A DNA stretch of 64,000 nt from Ochotona curzoniae (taxonomy: Eukaryota > Chordata > Mammalia > Lagomorpha > Ochotonidae): the NCBI RefSeq assembly GCF_017591425.1, contig NW_024466599.1, forward strand, positions 30,108,001-30,172,000. The letters run 5' to 3'. Position 1 is the first letter of the stretch. Each line of letters starts with the position of its first letter. The position numbers and the translations under genes are program-made. Of the stretch, positions 56,578-64,000 are shown piece after piece. A model generated the notes under the pieces. It saw nothing but the letters and a program-made list of their open reading frames with translations. It was not told the DNA's origin and ran no database searches.

Positions 56578-56704
56578 TAGAGTGTCCTTCAAAAAAAAAA
56601 AAAAGACTATGTATTGAAAGGTAGAGTTACAAAGTGTGTCAGAACTAGCTTCTATTTCCTGATTTACTGCACAGATGTCTGTGCAACCATCTAAGCCCAC
56701 TACA

Positions 56705-57025
56705 ATCTTTTATTTGTTTATTTGTTTATAAACTCAGATATACAGGAGAGACAGAGAGGAAGATCTTCAGTACGTTGATTCACTCCCTAAGCAGCCACAA
56801 CAGCCAGAGCTAAGACGACCTGAAGCCAGGAGCCAGGAGCTGCTTCCCCTGGGTCTTTCATATGGGTGCAGGGTCCCAAGGCTTTGGGCCATCCTCAACT
56901 GCTTTCCCTGGCCACAGGCAGGAAACTGGATGGGAAGTGGGGCCGCCAGAATTAGAACCAGCACCCACATAGGATCCTGACACTTCAACCAAGGACTTTA
57001 GCTGCTAGGCTACCATGCCGGGCCC
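56705..57025 (-). mobile_element. C-type SINE
   Basis: TTTATTTGTTTATTTG tail region to CATGCCGGGCCC. Full length. Confidence 0.94.
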
Positions 57026-57174
57026 ATCCATGGGGGAAAGTGCTTGGTGCAGTAGAAGCGTGGGAGGTTTGTATGAGGCCCATGGGTAAACCGTGTGAGG
57101 TCATTCTCCCTGGGCCACCATCTCACTGCCCCATGTTGGCACATACACTGTCAGTCGGCTATTTGTCTCTGAGC

Positions 57175-57463
57175 AGGTGACCAGTAAAACAAGGCCTTCA
57201 AGTGGCCAACACAGGAATTGCCCAGTCATTTCCTAATTGGTTAGAGATCTCCAATGCGGAAAGTTCTCTGCAGGTTACTCTCCCCTCTGCACCGCCCCCT
57301 GCCCACCCCACCAGACAAGGAGTTTGAGAACCCAAGACACTTCCGGAAACAACTTTGTGTGTCTTTATATTTCTCCTTTTTGCAATGATGTCCTCGATAC
57401 CTCCCAGAAGTTACTGAATTATTTCCACATTCACATGTTCACTTCCCAAATAAAATTCCTCTG
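57175..57463 (+). mobile_element. LTR-like repeat, copy 1
   Basis: CCTTCAAGTGGC, AATTGCCCAGTCATTTCCTA, CAAGACACTTCCGG, TTTCCACATTCA and the ending CAAATAAAATTCCTCTG align in order with 60575-61195. AATAAA near the end followed by a CTCTG terminus suggests an LTR. A SINE begins at its right edge. Confidence 0.6.
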
Positions 57464-57785
57464 TTGGGCCCTACACGATGGCCCATTAGGTTAATCCTAC
57501 TCTTGGCAAGAGCCTCCAGGATCCCATGAAGGCACGGTTTTGTGTCCCACCTGCTACACTTCCTTTTCATCCCTTGCTTGTGGCCTGGAAAAGCAACGGA
57601 AGATGGGTCCAAAGCCTTGGGACCCTGCATGCATGTGGGAGACCCTGAAGCTCCTGGATCCTGGCATAAAATTAATTTGGCTCCAGCTGATGTAAGTATT
57701 TGGGGGGGTGAGCTAGAGGATGAAAAATCTTTCTGTCTCTCCTTTTTTCTGTAAACCTGTCTTTTCAATAAAAATCAAATCTATT
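57464..57785 (+). mobile_element. C-type SINE
   Basis: TTGGGCCCTACACGATGGC head, tail CAATAAAAATCAAATC. Confidence 0.92.
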
Positions 57786-58124
57786 TTTAATTTTATCATT
57801 TTTTAATGGCACAATTGCATAGGGTATGGGATTTCCCTATCCCTTCCAAAATTTGGGAATCCCAAGTTCCCAAACCCTGACTGATTTTCCCCCATATTAT
57901 TACAATAATTTAGTCTTTAAAAAAAAAGAAAAAAGAGAGCAGGGAGGAATTGAATGGATGCTCTGATATGGGATATGTAAATTCAGGCATCACAAGAAGC
58001 TTAACTGACACCTGATTAGAATCACAAAGACAGTTCTTTAGTGTAGTTTTTTTGAGAAAGTTGTGTAGCTAGTTAGATATGAGTTTATGCATATGTGAGG
58101 AATTAAAGAAAACAGGAATTTCTG
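57786..58124. other. Possible old repeat, unnamed
   Basis: GGCACAATTGCATAGGGTAT and GAATTGAATGGATGCTCTGA feel like repeat consensus sequence to me, but I cannot name a family. Confidence 0.3.
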
Positions 58125-58533
58125 TGTAACGGGAGAAGGAAACAAGCTTTGGAAGCAAACCAACTTTTATCTTTCAGAAGTCTTTGTCACTGCTCAATAA
58201 CCTGGTTGGGTGTGTTCCAGCATTCTCCCTAGGGGCAGCTTAAGGGAATCTTGTGCTCTTCACCACTTAACTGTCAACTTTTTCTGGGAAGGATTCCCCA
58301 GGCATTAAACTCTACCCTGCACTATCCCAGCAAGGGAGGAGGGGGAGAAGAGGCCCACATCCAGCAGCCATAAAGACTAGAGTCTCAGGCATACCTGGCT
58401 CTCAATTCTGTATAATGAGAAGCCTACCTGGTTCTCTCTATAATTTCTCTTTGTAAACATTTCTGCCTTGCTTCCTACTACTCTCTGTCTCTCTTCTGAA
58501 TTCTTCTTTGTACAAAGTGAAAAACCCTGAACA
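58125..58533 (+). mobile_element. Possible LTR
   Basis: TGTAACGGGAG at the left and CCCTGAACA at the right, with a pyrimidine-rich CTCTCTGTCTCTCTTCTGAA segment before the end, resemble a short LTR. No duplication or clear AATAAA confirms it. Confidence 0.3.
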
Positions 58534-58599
58534 GCAATGATTTCCAGGAATAGTAGGAGCTATTACCAAGTCTCCTCCTCTTTACTGTCTTACTGGCAT

Positions 58600-58800
58600 A
58601 GTAGCTAGGACACTGGTTGGGACACCTGTTTGCCATATTAGAATGCCTTTATTCGAGGCTAGACTCTAGTGCTAATTCCAAGTTTTATGTACCTGGGCTT
58701 TTGCTTCTTGTTTGAAAACCTGGATTGAGTTTCCAGCTATCAGCTTCGACCCCCTGGCCATTGTGAGCACTTGGGGAGTGAACCAGGGAATGTGTGAATA
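58600..58800 (+). mobile_element. Old C-type SINE fragment
   Basis: ACTGGCATAGTAGCTAGGAC head and CACTTGGGGAGTGAACCAGG; tail missing. Confidence 0.7.
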
Positions 58801-59267
58801 GGAGCTCTTTTGGTCAATCTAGGTGTCGGAAGAAAGGTTTTCCAGAGCCATTCAAAAAGAAAATGGTGAAAGTGGTGTATGAACAGAGCAATTAATAATC
58901 AGGGAGAAAGCAGGGAGAAAAACCATCAGAAGGCCAGAATTAACAATCTTGTCTAAACAGAAAAAGCCCCCTGAAGGATGTGATCCATAACTTCTATTGT
59001 CATGATAAAATCAGAAACTCACATGAGGAGAGTGGAGCTCTGTCTTGCTAAAAACACTTTTAGGGCAGAAAATAGGGACCTGACTATATCTACCAACTGA
59101 TTTAACTATCGCAATTGAACCCGGAGGTCTAAAGGTTTCATGTTGAGATTCCAGGTCAGACCCTCAGAGCTGAAACCTCCCACTCTTCTACTGTGCCAAG
59201 CACTGACAGTGCCGATTATTCACTTCCACTTTTAACAACTAACCACAGTGATGCTACTCAAAAGATG
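58801..59267. other. Nothing recognised
   Basis: No gene or element named. Confidence 0.42.
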
Positions 59268-59505
59268 CTTCCAGTACATCACAGTGCCTGATTTTGAACC
59301 TGATTTTGAGCCAGTTTCATGCACACTCTGAGAGGAAGCAGGTGATGGTTCAGGTACAAGGGTCATTGCCACCCAATGGGGAGACCTAGGCTGACTTCTA
59401 GGTTTGGCCCCTCCCTGGCAGGTGCAGGCATTTGTGGAGTGAATTCAAACATGGAAAATGCCTTTATGTCTCCCTTTCAAATCAAATGAAAATAAAGCAA
59501 GCATT
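59268..59505 (+). mobile_element. Old C-type SINE
   Basis: GAGGAAGCAGGTGATGGTTC, GCCACCCAATGGGGAGACCT and CCCTTTCAAATCAAATG. Confidence 0.75.
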
Positions 59506-60105
59506 TAAGGAGAAATAAGAAGTTTCCTTGAGTCACCCGGGGAGGGCTACTGGCTGATCTGGGAATTCACTGCTTAGATAACCTGGTGGGGGGAGGGAGG
59601 CAAAAAGTAAGGAGGACCTCTCCATTTTAATAAAAACCATTAGCTTCAGCTAATAGCAATAAGAATGGAGGCGCCTGGTGATTGTGAGCACTTACATTGT
59701 AAATGGAAAACAGGAGGGCACCTTGGATTTCTTCATTGTTACATGCTAATGAAGTGGCAGTGCTCAAACAAAGGCCACAGGGGAAATTAGCCAAGGGTGT
59801 GGCCTGGCCTCACGCTGGGTTAGAAGCCGGTGTGGCAGGCTGGCTGTCTCTGGTTGAGGATTAGAATGTCTCCCGCCCCCTTCCACTGGCTTTGTGACCC
59901 TAGAGCCTGTTTCAGGATAATGTGTAAAATTAAATCCTGGGGTGGCTGTTCCCAACTCTCCAACCTCACAAGTAGATGGATTCTTGGTCATCTTTTGTTC
60001 CAGTCAAAGCAAGTGGAACTGCAAATTACTTTAGGTTCCTATCTGAACCATTTTAGAGACTTTTTGTTTTTGTTTTTCTCTGTGGGTGTTTAAAAAGTTA
60101 TTTAT
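59506..60105. other. Nothing recognised
   Basis: Short open frames near 59764-60093 on both strands lack known domains. Confidence 0.42.
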
Positions 60106-60107
60106 TT

Positions 60108-60410
60108 GGGGGTTGGTATGTGGTTTAGTGAAATAAGTCACCAACTGCCATACTGGCACCACGAATAGAGGCTGGTTTGAGTCCTGGCTGAATCGCCTCT
60201 AACTCCCCACCTATTAATGGCGTGGGAAAGTAGCTGATGGTGGCCCCAAGTGGCACCCACATGGGAGACACAGAAGCAACTCCTGGCTCCCAGCTTTGGA
60301 CTAGCCCAACTCTGATCCTGATGGCCATTTGGAAAGTGTACTAGTGACTAGAAGACTTTTGTCTCTTTCTTTTACTCTCTCTGCCTTTCAAACAAACTTT
60401 TAAAAAACTT
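60108..60410 (+). mobile_element. Old C-type SINE
   Basis: GGGGGTTGGTATGTGGTTTA head, CACCCACATGGGAGACACAG, CTGCCTTTCAAACAAAC. Confidence 0.82.
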
Positions 60411-60414
60411 TAAA

Positions 60415-60575
60415 AAAAAATTTTTTTTTTGAAAGGCATAGTGACAGAGAGAAAGGGAGAGACCGAGAATTAGATAGCTTCCATCTGCTAACTCTCTCCC
60501 TAAATGGCTGCAATAGCTTCTTCCAGGTCTGCATATGGGTGGTTAGTGAGACTACTGAAGCCGACTAAAATATTG
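60415..60575 (-). mobile_element. Old C-type SINE, truncated
   Basis: A T run abutting the A-rich end of the previous SINE, then GAAAGGCATAGTGACAGAGA and CTTCCATCTGCTAACTCTCT. The 5' half is lost. Confidence 0.8.
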
Positions 60576-61195
60576 GCCACTGCTTCAAATGGGTGGCACA
60601 AAAATTTCCCAGCTGGGCCCGGTGTGATAGTGTAGTGGTTAAGGTCCTCATGTTGTATGCCTGGGAAACCATATGAGCACTGGTTCTAATCCTGGCAGCT
60701 CCACTTCCCATCCAGCTCCCTGCTAGTGGCCTGGGAAAGCAGTTGAGGATGGCCCAAAGCTTTGGGACCCTGCACCAGCGTGGAAGATCTGGAAGAGGCT
60801 CTTGGCTTCAGGTTGGTTCAGCTCTGACCATTGCGGCCACTTGGGGAGTGAATCATCGGATGGAAGATCTTCCTCTCTGTCTCTCTTCCTCTCTGTATAT
60901 CTGACTTTCCAATACAAATAAATAAATAAATCTTAAAAAATAATTGCCCAGACATTTCCTAACTGCTTAAGAGACCACCAATGTCGTGGGAAATGTTTTA
61001 CCTGTAGGTTCCTGCCCAAGAAAGAGGGGGCAGGGAACCCTTAAAATCCCAAGACCCTTCTGAAAACATTTAGCGTCTCTCCCTCTTCCTGCAAGGGACA
61101 CCCCATCTCCTGGCTGTCCTGGGAGGAGCTTTCCGTTTCCCATTCTTTCCACATTCATCTGGTCACTTTGCAAATCAAAACTCTACAACAGATTC
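60575..61195 (+). mobile_element. LTR-like repeat, copy 2, split by a SINE
   Basis: GCTTCAAATGGG, then after the SINE AATTGCCCAGACATTTCCTA, CCAAGACCCTTCTG, TTTCCACATTCATCTGG and a CAAATCAAAACTCTACAACA end. It corresponds to 57175-57463 block by block and ends in CA. Confidence 0.6.
60613..60941 (+). mobile_element. C-type SINE within the LTR-like repeat
   Basis: CTGGGCCCGGTGTGATAGTG head. Flanks ATTTCCCAG and ATTGCCCAG are a diverged TSD. The uninterrupted copy at 57216 has AATTGCCCAG once, confirming the insertion site. Confidence 0.95.
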
Positions 61196-61448
61196 CCAGC
61201 TTTTTATTTCTATATTAAGCTGAACAAAGATCCCACTGAGCTTTTCTAGAAACAGTTGGAGCCCAAGCACTTGGGCCATCTTTCACTGTTTTCCCAGGCA
61301 CATTAGCAGCAGTCATGTGGGTTGTCAGCATCACAGGCATTGGCTTAACTGGCAATGCTACGACGTTGAGCCTCTCAAACTTTAAAAACTAAAGTAAGGA
61401 TTTGACCATAAACTCAGAGCCAACACTCTGAGTCGCAAAAATTCAAAC
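61196..61448. other. Possible old SINE debris
   Basis: GGGCCATCTTTCACTGTTTTCCCAGGCACATTAGCAG around 61275 reads as a short minus-strand SINE remnant. The rest is unremarkable. Confidence 0.4.
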
Positions 61449-61819
61449 TGTCCCTCATTGTTGACATCTCGATGCAATATCACATTGAAATGTGGCCCTG
61501 AGACAAGTAATTGTAAAATCCAATTTACTCGAGAACTACCTTCGCCACTTCAAAAGGAACCTGCTGCCCCCCACCTTTGACCAATCAAAGGAAGGCCACT
61601 GGCACTGTGGGCAGCGAGACACCCACACATGAGTGATCAGGCACTGCTCAAAACTCACTTAGATCTCACTGCCTTTAATCCCTCAGGCTGTCTGGGAACT
61701 GAGCTTAAGTGGCCTGACTCCTGGCTCTGCGCAATTGCAAATAAAAAACTACTTTCTTCCACTAAGCTGGTGTCAGTAATTGGCTTGTGAGCAGTTCCAA
61801 TTTGGGGAGATCTATAACA
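61449..61819 (+). mobile_element. Probable solo LTR
   Basis: TGTCCCTCATTG start and CTATAACA end frame a 371-bp segment with GACCAATCAAAGG (a CCAAT-type box), CAAATAAAAAACTAC near the 3' end and GTGTCAGTAATTGGCTTGTG after it, as in class I LTR U5 regions. Termini and lack of TSD leave doubt. Confidence 0.45.
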
Positions 61820-62457
61820 GTTCCTCCAACCATTTTGCAAGGACAGGGGGTGAGTTGCAGGGAATTCCATAATAAGCCAATTTGGTGGAGTGTAAATGGC
61901 AGAAGAGGTGACATGACACTGGGAAAAGGAAACGGGGAAAAGATTATAAAGGTTTAGGACTGAGATTTGTACTTAGGCGTCTGGACTTTATGATGGAAGT
62001 AATGAGGAAGAAGTAAGGAGTCTTGTGATTTTTAAATCATTATTTGAAGCACAATTTAAAAAAAAAATGATGAGAAAGATGTACCACGCAGTGGACTAGC
62101 ACAGATAAGCATATAAGGATAAGTCCCAGTAGGGAAGTTTTATTTAATGTTGATGTAAATGTAAATTATTATGTATGCTTTTTTGGGGAGAATTATTTGT
62201 CACCAATGATCAAAAATGCATTTTTTATCCTGTAGAAATTTCTATGAACTAACATAAAATACCTGCACAAGTGCACAAGTATACACATAAATCAAAAAGG
62301 CTGCATAATTTTTGGATCCACAGCAAAATAAAAATGCAAATTTCCCTAGTTCAAAAAGCAGCAGAAAAAAGTTCATTAAAAATACTAACGTAAAACTTTT
62401 CTTTTTTTCCCTTTTGGCCTCTTTCATGCTTTATCATGGTAGAATTTTGTTTTTTGC
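61820..62457. other. Nothing recognised
   Basis: AT-rich, no coding signature. Confidence 0.42.
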
Positions 62458-62620
62458 TTTTTTTTTTTTTAATTTGAAAGCAGAGTTACAGAGAAGGAGA
62501 AACAGAGAGATCTTCCATCTGCTGGTTCATTCCCCAGATGTCTTCAGTGCCCAGAGTTAGGTGCTCCAAAGCCAGGAACCAGGAGCCTCCTGGGTGCAAG
62601 GGCCTAAACGGGAAAGGACA
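62458..62620 (-). mobile_element. Old C-type SINE, truncated
   Basis: T run, TTTGAAAGCAGAGTTACAGA, CTTCCATCTGCTGGTTCATT, ending soon after CCTCCTGGGTGCAAGGGCC. Confidence 0.82.
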
Positions 62621-62829
62621 ATATGGAGTCCTGGAGAGTTGAGCAGTTCAAATTTTATTTTATTTTGCTTGATTAATAAATTGTTTATTTCTGAGTGCAC
62701 AGAGAGAGAAATCTCCCATTTATTAGTTCATTCTGCCAGTGCCCACATGACTGGACTGGAGCAGGCACACACCCAGAATCAGAGTAAATGAGTAAAATGT
62801 AACAATCAGTGAAAAAAATATATCCTATA

Positions 62830-63090
62830 TTAAAAAGTATCCCATATCCTGAATTAAAGTGCTGATTAAAATCTTGGCTACTCTGTTCTGGTCTAGCTGT
62901 CTGATAATGTCCATTGTAGGAGGCAGAATGACGGCTCAAGCACCTGGGTCTCTGAGAGACTTGGATCAAGCTCCTGGATCTTGGCTTCATTATGTTGCAC
63001 CCCAGGTGGATACAGGGATTTTGGGGAGTGCACCATCAGATCAAAGATCTCTGGCTGGCTGGCTAGCTCTGTCTTAGTACCTTTCAAATA
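62830..63090 (+). mobile_element. Old C-type SINE
   Basis: AGTATCCCATATCCTGAATT, GTAGGAGGCAGAATGACGGC, GGGGAGTGCACCATCAGATC, CTTTCAAATA tail. Confidence 0.75.
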
Positions 63091-63151
63091 AATGATGAAA
63101 TCCAGCCAAAATTTTGCCCTAAATGATGAAATCCAGCCAAAATTTTGCCCT
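63090..63151. repeat. Perfect 31-bp tandem duplication
   Basis: 63090-63120 and 63121-63151 are identical (AAATGATGAAATCC ... TTTTGCCCT), directly at the end of the old SINE. Confidence 0.98.
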
Positions 63152-63238
63152 TCTTTTGTGTTTAGAGTTTGCTCTATGCATCTCTTCAGTTAATTTAATT
63201 TTTCAAACTATGGGTGATCTTTCAGATTTGTGAAGTTT

Positions 63239-63267
63239 TTTTGTTTGTTTGTTTGTTTGTTTGTTTT
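63239..63267. repeat. (TTTG)n microsatellite
   Basis: Six TTTG units, bounded on both sides by AGATTTGTGAAGTTTT (63224 and 63268). Confidence 0.95.
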
Positions 63268-63595
63268 AGATTTGTGAAGTTTTGTGGCAGAGTAAAAGAG
63301 AGACAGAAAAGAGACAGAGATAAGGTTTTCCATGCAGTGACTCACTCCTCCAGTGCTTACAATGACTGAGGCAGGACCAGGTCATTCCCAAAGCTGGGAA
63401 TCTGTAATTCAGTTTGGATCTTCCACATGGAAGACAAGAATCCCAGAACTCCAACCATTGTTGGCTGTCTCTCAGAAGCATTAGCAGGAAGCTGAACCAA
63501 AAGAAGTGGAGGTGATTTGAACCAAACCTCATATGGATGGGAACATCCCCAAAAGCCTCTTCATTGCTGAACCAAATCGCACCTGACACTGTGAT
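63268..63595 (-). mobile_element. Old C-type SINE
   Basis: GAGACAGAGATAAGGTTTTC, AGAAGCATTAGCAGGAAGCT, GATTTGAACCAAACCTCATA. The 5' end on the right is unclear. Confidence 0.75.
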
Positions 63596-63754
63596 TCGTG
63601 GAATACCGCATCCTCTGGTGGTTGTCAACCCAGAAGTCGGGTTGTATGCTGAAGCATGGAAAATACCTTCCTTTCCTTCATAAGAAGAGTGGGACTTTGG
63701 CAATAAACTCTAGTTTATTCCTTGTTGTCACACTAATGAATTAAAAAATTAGTT

Positions 63755-64000
63755 TTATAAATTTTTTTGTTAAGATTTAGAGAGGAGAGACAGATCTTCC
63801 ATCCTCTGGTTCACTCCCCAAATGACCACAATGGCCAAAAACTAAGCTGAAGTCAGGAGCCTGGAGCCTCCTCCAGGTTTCCCCCATGGGTGCAGGCTCC
63901 CAAGCCTTTGGGTCATCCTCTACTACTTTCCCAGGCTATAAGCAGAGGGCTGGATGGAAGTGGAGCAGCCGGATAGGAATCAGCATGCATACGGTATCCC
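63755..64000 (-). mobile_element. C-type SINE, cut by the window edge
   Basis: TAAGATTTAGAGAGGAGAGA through GGAGCAGCCGGATAGGAATC to the end of the window. The 5' part lies outside. Confidence 0.9.

Noticed and set aside
63266..63703. 145-codon minus-strand frame at the right end
   Set aside because: Largely old SINE sequence; no domain.
1..64000. Prokaryotic systems (CRISPR arrays, operons, insertion sequences)
   Set aside because: Vertebrate SINEs, LINE-1 relics, a U2 retrocopy and a spliced ion-channel exon show that this is a mammalian genome. The regular 254-bp array has no spacers.
1..64000. Functional tRNA genes at SINE heads
   Set aside because: SINE heads contain tRNA-like A and B boxes, but none that I read forms a complete cloverleaf with acceptor pairing.

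Overview
This is mammalian nuclear DNA, almost certainly from a lagomorph and most likely a pika (Ochotona). About seventy copies of a lagomorph C-type SINE are scattered on both strands. This tRNA-derived element is about 330 bp long; young copies begin with GGGCCCGGC-like heads followed by GTAGCCTAGTGGCTAAAG and end in TTTCCAATAAAAATAAATAAATC plus an A-rich tail. The head resembles the pika form more than the rabbit form; that assignment is from memory, not from a search. Two SINE age classes are visible: young copies with readable target-site duplications (TSDs), and older degraded copies.

The only protein-coding sequence I can support is exon 1 of KCNG3 on the minus strand (26079-26749). 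It encodes the T1 domain and first membrane segment of the electrically silent potassium-channel subunit Kv6.3 and ends in a phase-2 splice donor. It sits in a CpG island (about 25.88-28.25 kb). Everything left of 26078 is therefore KCNG3 intron 1, and everything right of the island is upstream of the gene. A consensus plus-strand splice donor at 28271 suggests a divergent transcript; in human the divergent neighbour is MTA3.

Layout. 1-4094: a GC-rich tandem array of 254-bp units, 16 complete copies plus a partial one, running off the left end. Each unit carries a GC box, a TATTTAAA box, a Kozak-context ATG and donor-like GTGAG sites, so it looks like a promoter plus first exon in miniature. 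4.1-6.3 kb: a GC-rich region ending in a conserved 3' tail and poly-A that recurs at 15.6-16.4, 21.0-21.35 and 49.65-50.3 kb (the last inverted). 6.35-8.3 kb: relics of a LINE-1 (end of ORF1, start of ORF2, a 3' UTR). 8.3-25.9 kb: intronic SINEs, a truncated U2 snRNA retrocopy, a fold-back SINE and a palindromic transposon-like repeat. 25.9-28.3 kb: KCNG3 exon 1 and its CpG island. 28.3-64 kb: no recognisable exon; SINEs, LINE 3' ends, several LTR-like elements and simple repeats.

The most unusual object is the 254-bp array, with its near-identity between units, alternating variant pattern and promoter-like anatomy, lying antisense within intron 1 of an ion-channel gene and directly next to a retroposon-like 3' module.
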